From positions 1 to 56,714 of the forward strand of contig JASMLP010000152.1 in assembly GCA_030748635.1 (NCBI GenBank): DNA of 56,714 nucleotides. The letters run 5' to 3'. The DNA comes from Planctomycetota bacterium (GTDB taxonomy: Bacteria > Planctomycetota > JACQVV01 > JASMLP01). Made by a program: the position numbers and the translations under genes. This document shows positions 47,129-56,396 of this stretch, in pieces (the first letter of the stretch is position 1; every line of letters starts with the position of its first letter). The notes below the pieces were generated by a model. That model saw only the letters and a list, made by a program, of their open reading frames with translations. It did no database searches and was not told where the DNA came from.

Positions 47129-48799
47129 ATGCCCAAAATCGACATGCAAATCGAGGATTTTCTGAGCCTGATCGGTGAGTCTATTTCCGTAGATGAAATC
47201 GAAAGTCGGCTGGAGTCGGTCAAGGGGGAGCTCGACGGTTTCGACGCCGAACTTGGAGTCCTCCGAGTCGAGTTGAACGACACCAATCGCCCCGATCTGT
47301 GGTGCACCGAAGGGATCGCTCGGCAACTACGTGGACTTGCCGATAAAACCGTTTCTCCCTACCCGTTTTACGGACGAGAAGATTCCGTGCTCGAATTTCA
47401 TGTGGATCCGGATCTTGTTCGTCGCCCTTATGGAGGGGCGATTGTTGCCAGAGGACTTACCATCGATGACGCCACTCTTCGGCAGATCATTCAGACCCAG
47501 GAAAAGCTGTCAGAAAACTTCGGACATGGACGGGCTAGTGTTTCGATCGGTGTTTACAACGCTCAGGGGATCGAATTCCCGGTGCAGTATCGAGCTGTCG
47601 ATCCGTCCGAGAGAAGCTTCGTGCCTCTTGGGCACGAGGAATCGATGAACCTGACTCGAATTCTCGAAGAACATGAGAAAGGGCGCCAATATGCGCACCT
47701 GCTCGAAGGGTGGGCGCGTTTGCCGATCCTCGAAGACGCTCAGGGGACGGTTCTCTCCTTTCCTCCTATCATCAACTCGAGAGCGGTTGGTGAGGTCGAG
47801 CCAGGGCATTCCGACCTTCTCGTCGAGACGACTTCCACGGACCAGATGGCGGGCTTGCTCGTGCTGTCTATTTTCGCTGCGAATCTGGCTGATCGAGGGG
47901 CTTCGATCGAATCTGTGACCAGTGTGTACTCCCAGTCGACTCCGCGTGGCAAACGGGTGGTGGCTCCGGTCGGCCCGAATCCCCCCATCCAGGTGACCTC
48001 CGCGGAGGCGGAAAAATTACTCGGAGTCCCCGTGAGCGCAGAAGAGATGGTGGAAGATCTGGAGCGGATGGGGTGCGTGGCATCTCTGGACGGACAGGTC
48101 ATTTCCGTCTCGACTCCCGCCTTTCGTGACGACTATCTTCATGCGGTCGATGCGATCGAAGACTGTCTCATCGCGCGTGGACTCGATCGCCTTCCACACC
48201 GTATGCCTCGATCATTCACCGCCGGAAAGGCCTCGAGGGAGAGTATTCAGGCCGATGGCGTCCGGGATCTTCTGATCGGTTTCGGATTCGAGGAAATCAT
48301 CACCAATATTCTCACCAATCCCAACCGCCTGATCGAGGCGATGAATTGCACCGAAGGGTCCATTGTCCAGATCGCCAACGCCTATAGTGAGACGTATAGC
48401 GCGGTCCGGAATCAACTGTTGCCTTTCCTCCTGCATACCGAGCGCGAAAGTGCCACCGCGCTTTATCCGCATCGGATTTTCGAGGTGGGAGAGGTCGCGG
48501 TGCCCGATAGCCGAGAAGATCATGGGAGTCGCACGGAACAGCGAGTGGCGGCGATGATTGCCCATTCGGAGGCTACCTTCAGTGAGATTCACGCCTTTCT
48601 CGATCAATTGGTCTATTACCTCGGGATGGAGTACTCGTTGGATGTGGTTGAACACCCCTCATACCTCAGCGGTCGAGTCGGGGCTATCCGGGTCGATGAA
48701 GAGATTATAGGGCATGTGGGAGAGTTGCATCCGCAGGTGCTATCCAACTGGGATATCCGGCAACCGACCGCGGCATTCGAGTTCACTCTTCCCGAATAA
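47129..48799 (+). CDS. pheT: Phenylalanyl-tRNA synthetase beta chain, archaeal type
   Basis: A 556-residue beta subunit, far shorter than the ~800-residue bacterial PheT and matching the archaeal/eukaryotic class. No tRNA-binding EMAP/OB domain at the N-terminus and no ferredoxin-fold anticodon domain at the C-terminus. Visible: FDAELGVLRVELNDTNRPDLWCTEGIARQLRG near residue 32 (shortened NDTNRPDLW...EGIAR), PFLLHTERES, HRIFEVGEVAVPD near 450 and a C-terminal inactive catalytic-like module. Sixteen bases follow pheS. Together they charge tRNA-Phe; no bacterial-type pheST is seen in the window. Confidence 0.92.
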   Translation: MPKIDMQIEDFLSLIGESISVDEIESRLESVKGELDGFDAELGVLRVELNDTNRPDLWCTEGIARQLRGLADKTVSPYPFYGREDSVLEFHVDPDLVRRPYGGAIVARGLTIDDATLRQIIQTQEKLSENFGHGRASVSIGVYNAQGIEFPVQYRAVDPSERSFVPLGHEESMNLTRILEEHEKGRQYAHLLEGWARLPILEDAQGTVLSFPPIINSRAVGEVEPGHSDLLVETTSTDQMAGLLVLSIFAANLADRGASIESVTSVYSQSTPRGKRVVAPVGPNPPIQVTSAEAEKLLGVPVSAEEMVEDLERMGCVASLDGQVISVSTPAFRDDYLHAVDAIEDCLIARGLDRLPHRMPRSFTAGKASRESIQADGVRDLLIGFGFEEIITNILTNPNRLIEAMNCTEGSIVQIANAYSETYSAVRNQLLPFLLHTERESATALYPHRIFEVGEVAVPDSREDHGSRTEQRVAAMIAHSEATFSEIHAFLDQLVYYLGMEYSLDVVEHPSYLSGRVGAIRVDEEIIGHVGELHPQVLSNWDIRQPTAAFEFTLPE

Positions 48800-48841
48800 G
48801 GTTCTTCCTGGTGAGGTGTTCTGGTTCGGAACTGGCTCCCT

Positions 48842-48850
48842 TGATAGAAT
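48842..48850 (+). promoter_or_regulatory. Extended -10 promoter upstream of gap
   Basis: TGATAGAAT is an extended -10 element (TG-n-TAGAAT) with no clear -35, 61 bases before the gap ATG. It lies in the 111-base gap after pheT. Confidence 0.4.
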
Positions 48851-48910
48851 CCTGTCTGTTCGCAAGTTTCGAGCCCAGGCGGTTTTCCGCAGCTAACGAG
48901 GTGAATTTTC

Positions 48911-49918
48911 ATGACCATTCGGATCGGGATCAACGGATTCGGGCGTATTGGCCGGTGTGTATTCCGGATTCTTCATCAGTTTCCCGAAGAGTTCGAGGTC
49001 GTGGCCATCAACGATCTCGCGTCCTCGACGACTCTGGCTCATCTCCTCCAGTACGATTCGGTTCTGGGGCGATTTCCTCATCCGGTTCGCGCCGTCGATG
49101 GAGGCATCGAGGTGGGCGATCGATCGGTGCGTATCGATTCAGAGCGGGACCCCGCGCAGTTGCCTTGGGGTGAACTCGGGGTCGATTTCGCGGTGGAATC
49201 GACCGGAGTGTTCCGGAGTCGGATCGACCTTGAAAAACATCTCGAAGCGGGTGCTGGGCGGGTGGTTCTTTCGGCCCCGGCCAAGGATGAGATGGATGCC
49301 ACGGTGGTCATGGGGGTGAATCATCACACCTTACAGCCTGAGGATCGGTTGCTATCCAACGCTAGTTGTACCACCAACTGTCTGGCCACCATGGTCAAGG
49401 TTCTTCACGACACCTTCGGGGTACGTGAGGGTTTGATGACTACGATTCATGCGTACACGAACGATCAGCGTGTATTGGATGTCGAACATTCCGATTTGCG
49501 CAGAGCGCGAGCGGCAGCGCTCAACATCATTCCAACCTCTACCGGGGCGGCGAGTGCGGTCGGGAAGGTTCTGCCGGAACTCGAGGGGCGTATCGATGGC
49601 ATGGCCATGCGGGTACCGGTTCCCGACGGTTCCATTGTCGATTTTGTGGCCCGCCTCGAAAGTCAGCCTTCACGGGCGGACATTCATCAGGCGTTCGAAT
49701 TGGCGGCGGATGGTGATCTCGCGGGATTTCTACGCGTATGTCACGAGCCGATCGTCAGTTCGGATATTCTGGGGGATCCTCATTCCTGTATTTTGGATGG
49801 GCTTTCGACCATGGTTCTTCCCAGCGGGTTTGTGAAGGTTGTGGGGTGGTATGACAATGAATGGGGGTATTCCAATCGTCTCGTCGATTTGATCCGTTTG
49901 AGTCACGGGTTGCGTTGA
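48911..49918 (+). CDS. gap: Glyceraldehyde-3-phosphate dehydrogenase
   Basis: A 335-residue glycolytic enzyme converting glyceraldehyde 3-phosphate to 1,3-bisphosphoglycerate. NAD loop [10 protein letters not shown] at residues 5-14, followed by INDLAS whose Asp suggests NAD preference. Active-site [11 protein letters not shown] (Cys near 152), catalytic His region [32 protein letters not shown] and [11 protein letters not shown]. All key residues are present. AACGAGGTG precedes the ATG. First of gap-pgk-rpe-accD. Confidence 0.97.
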   Translation: MTIRIGINGFGRIGRCVFRILHQFPEEFEVVAINDLASSTTLAHLLQYDSVLGRFPHPVRAVDGGIEVGDRSVRIDSERDPAQLPWGELGVDFAVESTGVFRSRIDLEKHLEAGAGRVVLSAPAKDEMDATVVMGVNHHTLQPEDRLLSNASCTTNCLATMVKVLHDTFGVREGLMTTIHAYTNDQRVLDVEHSDLRRARAAALNIIPTSTGAASAVGKVLPELEGRIDGMAMRVPVPDGSIVDFVARLESQPSRADIHQAFELAADGDLAGFLRVCHEPIVSSDILGDPHSCILDGLSTMVLPSGFVKVVGWYDNEWGYSNRLVDLIRLSHGLR

Positions 49919-49938
49919 CCGGGGGTGGGTGAAGATCC

Positions 49939-51135
49939 ATGAGTCGCTATCGAACGTTGGACGCTATCGAGGTTCAAGGAAAAACGGCGCTGGTCCGAGT
50001 GGATCACAATGTGCCACTCGATGACGGGAAAGTCCGTTCCGACCTTCGGATACGCCGCTCCATTCCCACCATCCGTTCGATTTTGGATAGGGGAGGAAAG
50101 GCGGTACTTCTCACTCATCTCGGTCGACCCAAGGGAAAGCCCGATCCTGAGTTTTCGGTGGCTCCAGTGGCTCGACATCTCGAGCATCTGATGGGGCATC
50201 CGGTTCAATTCGTTCCCGCAGTGACCGGAGATGACGTGCGCCGAGCCGTGGATTCGCTTTCGGCCGGGGAGATCCTTTATCTGGAAAATGTCCGTTACGA
50301 ACCGGGCGAACAAACCAACGATCCGGACCTGGCTCGTACGCTCGCGAGCTACGCTGACTTCTATGTCAACGACGCTTTCGGAACCTGCCACCGCGCTCAC
50401 GCCTCTGTGGTCGGGGTGACTGCTCACTTGCCCTCCGTTGCCGGGCAACTGGTACGGGCGGAACTCCTTTATGTCAAAGAGTTGCTGGCGAATCCCCGAT
50501 CCCCGTTCGTGGCGGTGATCGGCGGAATCAAGATCTCTGACAAGATCCCTTTGATGCGTAATCTTATGAGCCGAGTGACCACTTTTCTGGTTGGTGGAGG
50601 AGCCGCCTACTCATTTCTCGCGGAGAGTGGACTTTCCGTGGGGGGGTCGCCGGTCGAACCGGACCTCGTCGGGGTTGTCTCCGAGATTCGGGCGGAGGCG
50701 AAGCAGGCGGGGGTCGAGATCGTCTTGCCAGAAGATCATCTTGTGATCGGAGTCGATGGGGATAAAGGACGGTCCTGGGTAGTGGACGAATCGATTCCCG
50801 AGGACGCTTCGGCTGTGGATTTGGGACCTAGAAGTGCGGTTCGCTATGCTCAGGCGATCGAGCGGGCGGCCGAAGTGGTACTTTTCGGCCCGATGGGAGT
50901 CTTCGAATGGGGCGATCCTTTCTCGAGAGGGACTGAGGCGGTGGTTCGTGCCATGGCGCGATGTTCCGGGATCACTGTCGTGGGGGGAGGAGACAGTTCA
51001 CGAGCGGTTCTGGCCGCCGGGGTCGAATCGTCTATAGATCATATTTCCACGGGGGGCGGCGCTTTTCTCGAAATCCTTGGAACCGGTATCTTGCCGGGGG
51101 TGGAGGCGCTTGTGGCGGCGCCCACGGAGATCTGA
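49939..51135 (+). CDS. pgk: Phosphoglycerate kinase
   Basis: A 398-residue enzyme making ATP from 1,3-bisphosphoglycerate. Seen: VRVDHNVPLDDGKVRSDLRI (usual VDFNVP, here VDHNVP), LTHLGRPKG, ENVRYEPGEQTNDP, VNDAFGTCHRAHAS, the hinge GGIKISDKI, NWFGPMGVFEWGD-like FGPMGVFEWGDPFSRGT, and the ATP loop GGGDSSRAV ... HISTGGGAFLEIL. The ATG follows gap by 20 bases with a weak ribosome-binding site. Located between gap and rpe, a common glycolytic arrangement except that tpiA is not next. Confidence 0.97.
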   Translation: MSRYRTLDAIEVQGKTALVRVDHNVPLDDGKVRSDLRIRRSIPTIRSILDRGGKAVLLTHLGRPKGKPDPEFSVAPVARHLEHLMGHPVQFVPAVTGDDVRRAVDSLSAGEILYLENVRYEPGEQTNDPDLARTLASYADFYVNDAFGTCHRAHASVVGVTAHLPSVAGQLVRAELLYVKELLANPRSPFVAVIGGIKISDKIPLMRNLMSRVTTFLVGGGAAYSFLAESGLSVGGSPVEPDLVGVVSEIRAEAKQAGVEIVLPEDHLVIGVDGDKGRSWVVDESIPEDASAVDLGPRSAVRYAQAIERAAEVVLFGPMGVFEWGDPFSRGTEAVVRAMARCSGITVVGGGDSSRAVLAAGVESSIDHISTGGGAFLEILGTGILPGVEALVAAPTEI

Positions 51136-51138
51136 ATC

Positions 51139-51864
51139 ATGGCATACGATAGGACTCGATTACGTTCGGATGTGCGAGAGCGCTTGGCTTCACTTTTCGC
51201 AGGAGACCGAGCGGTGCATGTTGCTCCATCGTTGTTATCCGCCCGGTTCGACTCGTTGGGAACGGAAGTGGCGGAGATCGAGCGGATGGGAGCCGGAGTT
51301 TTACATCTGGATATCATGGATGGACATTTCGTTCCCAATATTTCCTACGGCCCAGGAGTCGTGGCGCCGTTGCGCGCCGGCTCGAAACTGCCTTTTGATG
51401 TTCATCTGATGATCGACCATCCGATGGAATACATCGCTTCGTTTGCCAAGGCCGGGGCCGATATCATCTCTTTTCATCTCGAAGCTCTGGACGATCCGGC
51501 GAAAGTGTTCGATTCGATTGAAGAGGAGGGGGTACTCCCCGCGGTGGCGATCCGTCCGGATACCGACTTGAAGGAACTCGAACCGCATCTCGATCGGGTG
51601 GGCATGGTTTTGGTCATGACGGTGATGCCCGGTTTTGGCGGGCAGTCGTTCATGGAGGGGAGTCTGGAGCGCATCGAGACGGTTCGTGGATGGATCGGCC
51701 CGGAGATCGCTCTGGAAGTGGATGGTGGGCTCAACAGAGAAACCGCTCCGGGCGCGATTCAGGCCGGGGCAAACGTGATCGTTGCGGGAACGGCGGTCTT
51801 CGGGGAAGATGATCGGAAAGACGCCATTCAATCCTTGCGAGGGAACCATCCATGGGGTGGATGA
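51139..51864 (+). CDS. rpe: Ribulose-phosphate 3-epimerase
   Basis: A 241-residue TIM-barrel enzyme interconverting ribulose 5-phosphate and xylulose 5-phosphate. After an extra N-terminal stretch of about 28 residues, the core begins VAPSLLSARFDSLGTEV, then LHLDIMDGHFVPNISYGP with the metal-binding His and Asp, FDVHLMI, MTVMPGFGGQSF, LEVDGGLNRETAP and NVIVAGTAVFG. It starts three bases after pgk and overlaps accD by 13 bases. The long N-terminus could instead mean a later start, but no better ribosome-binding site is seen. Confidence 0.94.
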   Translation: MAYDRTRLRSDVRERLASLFAGDRAVHVAPSLLSARFDSLGTEVAEIERMGAGVLHLDIMDGHFVPNISYGPGVVAPLRAGSKLPFDVHLMIDHPMEYIASFAKAGADIISFHLEALDDPAKVFDSIEEEGVLPAVAIRPDTDLKELEPHLDRVGMVLVMTVMPGFGGQSFMEGSLERIETVRGWIGPEIALEVDGGLNRETAPGAIQAGANVIVAGTAVFGEDDRKDAIQSLRGNHPWGG

Positions 51865-52748
51865 ATCGAAAAAAAACCGTGAAGAAGAAAGACATGCCCG
51901 TGGGCCTCTGGATGAGGTGCAAGGGGTGTGACAGTATGATCTACAAGAAGGTTGTAGAGCAGAAGTTGAACGTCTGTCCCGAGTGCAATTATCACTTTGC
52001 TATTTCGGCGAGAGATCGTATTCGTCTGCTCGTAGATGAAGGAACCTTCGAGGAGTTGCACACGGAACTGGCTCCTCGAGATCCTCTCGGCTTTCCTGAT
52101 TATCCCGCCAAGTTGGAAAAGGCTCAGAAGGGAACGCAACTTCGTGATGGCGTGATCGTGGGCCTCGGAGAGTTGTCCGGTCATCAGATCGCTTTTGGGG
52201 TGACCGAACCTTCCTTCATGATGGGGAGTATGGGGTCGGTGGTGGGGGAAAAATTGACTCTCATTGCCGAGGAAGCTCTGAATCGATCTTTGCCTCTTAT
52301 CATCGTGAGTGGATCGGGGGGAGGCGCGCGTATGCAGGAAGGAATTCTCTCCCTATTCCAAATGGCCAAGACCAGCGCGGCTCTCGGCCGTCTGGACCGG
52401 GCGGGGGGGTTGTACATCTCCGTACTGACCAATGCAACGATGGGGGGGGCGATGGCGTCTTTCGCCAGTCTTGGAGATATCGCGATTGCCGAACCGAAGG
52501 CTCTTCTCGGTTTTGCCGGTCCCCGCGTGGTCCAGAACACCATCAAAAAAGATCTTCCGGAAGGGTTTCAGACCTCCGAATTCTTGCTCGAACACGGCAT
52601 GATTGATCTGATCAGCGAGCGAGAAAAATTGAAGGATACTTTGGCCGGAGTTCTCGATTTTTGCGGTTCGGTACGCGATCGAAGTACGATTCGGGTCCGT
52701 AGAGAAGATATCGACGAGCGGCGGTCCGCAGATCCTGAACCGGACTGA
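51852..52748 (+). CDS. accD: Acetyl-CoA carboxylase carboxyltransferase beta subunit AccD
   Basis: A 298-residue subunit that with AccA transfers carboxyl from biotin to acetyl-CoA, first step of fatty acid synthesis. N-terminal zinc ribbon: CKGCDSMIYKKVVEQKLNVCPECNYHF with four Cys (residues about 24-47; quoted parts CKGC and CPEC). The crotonase-fold region contains GARMQEGILSLFQMAKTSAAL, TNATMGGAMASFASLGDI and FAGPRVVQNTI, all characteristic of AccD. Short C-terminal acidic tail. It begins within the end of rpe, so translation is likely coupled. accA is not in the window. Converges on the ABC exporter genes 26 bases downstream. Confidence 0.96.
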   Translation: MGWMNRKKTVKKKDMPVGLWMRCKGCDSMIYKKVVEQKLNVCPECNYHFAISARDRIRLLVDEGTFEELHTELAPRDPLGFPDYPAKLEKAQKGTQLRDGVIVGLGELSGHQIAFGVTEPSFMMGSMGSVVGEKLTLIAEEALNRSLPLIIVSGSGGGARMQEGILSLFQMAKTSAALGRLDRAGGLYISVLTNATMGGAMASFASLGDIAIAEPKALLGFAGPRVVQNTIKKDLPEGFQTSEFLLEHGMIDLISEREKLKDTLAGVLDFCGSVRDRSTIRVRREDIDERRSADPEPD

Positions 52749-52774
52749 TCTTCGTATCTATTGATGGGGTGGGT

Positions 52775-54466
52775 CTAGGAGGAAGGCGAACTCGCTTCCA
52801 TCCGGACGATTCGATCGACCCTGTTCAGAGTGGCTTTCCGGTGCGCGACTACTATGGCGGTACGGCCTTCGAGTAAGCCGGAGAGAGCTTGTTGCAGCAG
52901 GCTTTCGGTCCTGGGGTCGATGGCGCTTGTGGCTTCGTCCAGCAAGAGCACTTTGGGATCGTCCAGGAGCGCTCTCGTGAATGCGATCAATTGTCTCTCG
53001 CCGAAGCTCAGGCCGGAGCCTCCTTCGCCCAGTTGGGTCTGATAACCGTCGGGGAGGCGATCGGCGACGGCTTGAAGCCCGGTTGTTTCGGCTGCCCACC
53101 GAAGCCGCTCAGGATCCTTTTGGGAGTCGAATATCCGGATGTTGTCTTCCAGAGTTCCTCGGAAAAGAACGACCTCTTGGCTGACCAGTCGGATGCGTTT
53201 TCGGAGTTCACCGAGGCTGTAATCTCGCAGGTCCAATCCGTCCAGATGAACCTGTCCGCGGTCGATGTCGTGAAAACGTACCAGCAGACGTAAAAGGGTG
53301 GATTTCCCACAGCCGGTGGGTCCGATGAGTCCGATCCGTTCACCGGAATTTACCGTAAGATTCATGTCGCGTAAAACGGGTTCACCGGGGCGGTACGCGA
53401 AATGCAAATCCCGGATTTCCACAAGTCCTTTGGATGTCGGGTAAATCGGAGTGGGCGAGGAGGGCTCTTCGATGCGATCCTTCTCTTCGAGTAAGCCGAA
53501 GACCTTTTCGCTCGCGGCGGTTGCCGACTGCATGATGGAGTATTTGGCCGACAGGTCTTTGAGAGGCGTATATAGCCGTGTGGCGTATTCGATGAATGCG
53601 ACCACGGTACCAAAGGTCAGGGTATCCTGGATCACCCCAAGACCTCCCCACCAGAGGATGAGGGCCAGAGAGAGAGAACCCGACAGTTCGACCAGGGCGG
53701 ATAGGATCGAGTCGTGACGCACTCCGGCCAGTTCGGCATCCCGTTCCTCCTGGTTGACTTCCTCAAATTCGCCGGCCATGCGAGTTTCTTGAGCATAGGT
53801 CTGGATGATGTCCATCCCCGCGATGGCTTCGGCGGTGAAAGCGGTTTTCCGGGCGATGAGAGTGCGAATCTTTCGAAAGGCGATTTGGAGTCGGATTCGG
53901 ATCCAGGAGACCGAGATCCCCAGGGGTGGCAGGAGGATCAGTGTGATGCCGGCCAGGGAGGGAGAGAGTGTGATCATGGTGAGGATCGTCGCTGCGATCA
54001 GAAACAGATCACCCAGGATGGAGACGAGTCCCGAACCGAAGATCTCCGACATCGCCTCCACATCGCTGGTCAAACGGCTCACCAGACGGCCCCGTGGAGT
54101 CCGTCCGAAGAAACCGGGAGAGAGTCGTAAGGTGTGGCTAAACATCCGAGATCGGAGATCCCGGAGGATGCGGGCCCCAGCTGCTTGAATGAGATAGAGG
54201 TGGCAACTCCGGAACAGAATCTCGAAAACCAGAAGTCCGAAAAAGAGAAGACCCGCTTGCAAAAGCACGTCCTCCTGACGCTCGATAATTCCCTGATCGA
54301 TGGCCATCTTGACGACCAGTGGCTGAGCGATTTGAGCCAGGGTCGAAAGGGGAATCAAGAACAGAGCCAGGAGTAGTGGGCGCCACTGTCCCCGTGCAAG
54401 GGGGCCGAGTCGCCGAAATTCATTCCAGTCGAACGCCTTGCCGCGAAGTTCTTTTGGACGACTCAC
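52775..54466 (-). CDS. ABC exporter half-transporter with variant signature
   Basis: A 563-residue fusion of a six-helix membrane domain (about 30-320) and an ATPase (about 350-560). Walker A is GPTGCGKST, Q-loop SQEVVLF, Walker B VLLLDEATSAID with the catalytic Glu, H-loop VVAHRKA, but the signature is LSFGERQ rather than LSGGQ. The start is taken as the GTG at 54466 because GAGGAG sits eight bases upstream and it overlaps the partner's stop (GTGA); the longer frame lies within the partner gene. Pairs with the following protein as a heterodimer. Export substrate (lipid, peptide or drug) unknown. Confidence 0.9.
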   Translation of the reverse strand: MSRPKELRGKAFDWNEFRRLGPLARGQWRPLLLALFLIPLSTLAQIAQPLVVKMAIDQGIIERQEDVLLQAGLLFFGLLVFEILFRSCHLYLIQAAGARILRDLRSRMFSHTLRLSPGFFGRTPRGRLVSRLTSDVEAMSEIFGSGLVSILGDLFLIAATILTMITLSPSLAGITLILLPPLGISVSWIRIRLQIAFRKIRTLIARKTAFTAEAIAGMDIIQTYAQETRMAGEFEEVNQEERDAELAGVRHDSILSALVELSGSLSLALILWWGGLGVIQDTLTFGTVVAFIEYATRLYTPLKDLSAKYSIMQSATAASEKVFGLLEEKDRIEEPSSPTPIYPTSKGLVEIRDLHFAYRPGEPVLRDMNLTVNSGERIGLIGPTGCGKSTLLRLLVRFHDIDRGQVHLDGLDLRDYSLGELRKRIRLVSQEVVLFRGTLEDNIRIFDSQKDPERLRWAAETTGLQAVADRLPDGYQTQLGEGGSGLSFGERQLIAFTRALLDDPKVLLLDEATSAIDPRTESLLQQALSGLLEGRTAIVVAHRKATLNRVDRIVRMEASSPSS

Positions 54467-56286
54467 GACGGTGTCTCCTCTTCGGCTTTTCGTCGCGCCT
54501 CGATTTCCATCTGCTGGTAGATCGCGCAGCGCTCGAGGAGGAGGGCGTGGGGGGCCAGGTCGATCTGTCGCCCCTGATCGAGTACCAGGACGCGATCGCA
54601 AGCGGAGAGAGCGGTGAAGCGGTGGGTGGCCAGGAGAACGGTGGAGGGGGGGCTCTCGGCCCGGAGGCGGGACAGGATCTTTTGTTCGGTTTCGTGGTCG
54701 AGCATCGAGATCGGGTCGTCGAGTAGAAGAAGGTCCGCCCGGGGAAGTATCCAGCCCCGGGCCAGCGCGGTTCGTTGGCGTTGACCGCCGGAAAGGGAGT
54801 GACCCCGTTCTCCAACTGGTGTGGCCAGCCCCTCTGGAAAGGCTCCGCTATCCAGTTCCGTACCGAGGCCGGCTGATCGGGCGGCCTGAAGAATCGTCTG
54901 TTGAGAAGCGTTGTTGACTCCGAAGGCGATGTTGGCTTCGATGGATCTCGAGAAGAGATAGGGATCCTGGGGTACATAAGCCATACGAGCTCTGAGTTCA
55001 TTCAGTTGGAACTGTTCAATCGGCACGTTGTTCAGCAAAATCGAATTTTCAGGCGCTGGGATGAGGCGGGCAATGCAGGCCAGAAGAGTCGATTTTCCCG
55101 ATCCGATGCGTCCAGCGATTCCGAGGATCTCTCCTCGGTTTACGCTGAAGCTGATCTCTTCGAGCGCCGGTCGGGATTGATTGGAATGCCGACAGGTGAG
55201 GTGCTGGAAATGGAGGATCGAACGGCTCTCGGAATCCTGCGTACGAGGATTTTTTTCGATAAAATGATCGGTAGGTGGGCCGACGATCTGCGGTCTCAGG
55301 GAAAATACCTCGGCAAGTCGACCGTAGGCGGCACGCCCACGCTGCCACAGATTAAGAATCCAGCCCAGCGCAATCGTGGGCCAGACCAGAGCCCCGATGT
55401 ACGAGTAGAAAGCGATGAGATCTCCCAGCGCGATGGAGTCGTCCAGAATCATTCGTCCCCCGACGACCAAAAGGAGCAGGGTCGAAACGCCGCTCAGAAG
55501 AGTGGATATCGGTTGCATCAAGCACCGAATACGAGCCAGGGCCAGTACGTTCTCCAGGTGTTGACCGTTGACGGCCTCGAACCGCTTTTCCTCCTGTTCT
55601 TCGGCCAAAAAAGCTTTGAGAATCTCGATGCCTCCAACGGATTCCGAAACCTGATCGGAAAGCGCGGACAGAGAGGCGTGACTAGCGCGAAAGCGCCAGT
55701 AGAAACGAGAAGTCAGGCTCCGGTAGGCCGTCAGGGCGATCGGAATGGGAGCGAGTGCCCAGAGGGTCAAGGGGACATTGAGCGAGAACATCATCGTCAG
55801 AGCTACCGTGTACTGAACGAACACTCCGATTCCGTGCATGAGGCCAGGACCCAGGAGGGCGCGGGCGCTGCGGATATCGTGGGCCAGTCGACTGACTAGG
55901 TCTCCGCTGCCGTACTGTTGCAATACGCCGGGGTCGAGAGTGAGAAGGTGGTCGAAGAGGTCTCTGGAGAGTTGATATCCCGCTCGTCGGCAGGTGCCCA
56001 AAAAGGACATTCGACTCAGGACGCGAAACAGAGCCTGCAGGAGTGAGAGAAGGGCGATACAGCCCGCCCAAAGAGCCAGTCGATGGTTGGGGTCCCCCTC
56101 CTCGATGGCCTGGATGCCTTTTCGGACCATCAGGGGAATGGAGAGGCCGAGAACCGAGACGAGTATCAGGGTCAGGGAGCCGACCAGAAACGCGGATCGA
56201 TGGTTTCGGGTCAGTTTCCAGAGAAGTGCGTCGCCTGAGACTTTATCGGAAGAAGGGGTTGTGGCGGATGGTAATGAGGGATCCAT
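54463..56286 (-). CDS. ABC exporter half-transporter with degenerate Walker B
   Basis: A 607-residue membrane-ATPase fusion, first gene of the exporter operon. Six predicted helices in residues about 30-320 (with YGSGDLVSRLAHDI coupling loop), then the ATPase: Walker A GRIGSGKST, canonical signature LSGGQRQR, Walker B LLLLDDPISMLD in which the catalytic Glu is Asp, and H-loop LATHRF. The partner has the converse defect. The two together make one normal and one degenerate ATP site, as in BmrCD, TM287/288 or LmrCD. Starts at ATG 56286 near a diverging PAS gene. Confidence 0.92.
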   Translation of the reverse strand: MDPSLPSATTPSSDKVSGDALLWKLTRNHRSAFLVGSLTLILVSVLGLSIPLMVRKGIQAIEEGDPNHRLALWAGCIALLSLLQALFRVLSRMSFLGTCRRAGYQLSRDLFDHLLTLDPGVLQQYGSGDLVSRLAHDIRSARALLGPGLMHGIGVFVQYTVALTMMFSLNVPLTLWALAPIPIALTAYRSLTSRFYWRFRASHASLSALSDQVSESVGGIEILKAFLAEEQEEKRFEAVNGQHLENVLALARIRCLMQPISTLLSGVSTLLLLVVGGRMILDDSIALGDLIAFYSYIGALVWPTIALGWILNLWQRGRAAYGRLAEVFSLRPQIVGPPTDHFIEKNPRTQDSESRSILHFQHLTCRHSNQSRPALEEISFSVNRGEILGIAGRIGSGKSTLLACIARLIPAPENSILLNNVPIEQFQLNELRARMAYVPQDPYLFSRSIEANIAFGVNNASQQTILQAARSAGLGTELDSGAFPEGLATPVGERGHSLSGGQRQRTALARGWILPRADLLLLDDPISMLDHETEQKILSRLRAESPPSTVLLATHRFTALSACDRVLVLDQGRQIDLAPHALLLERCAIYQQMEIEARRKAEEETPS

Positions 56287-56384
56287 GAGTTTTCAGGGGA
56301 GTGTAGCGAGCCCGGACGACAATTCCAGTGGGGTCATGGAGGATCCTTTTTTATTCGAGGCGGTTTAGGAATCTCCGGGAAAGG

Positions 56385-56390
56385 TATAAT
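56385..56390 (+). promoter_or_regulatory. -10 box of a leaderless gene
   Basis: A perfect TATAAT ends six bases before the ATG at 56397; the expected transcription start coincides with the A of that ATG. The -35 region (around 56362) is weak. Confidence 0.5.
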
Positions 56391-56396
56391 GCAAGT

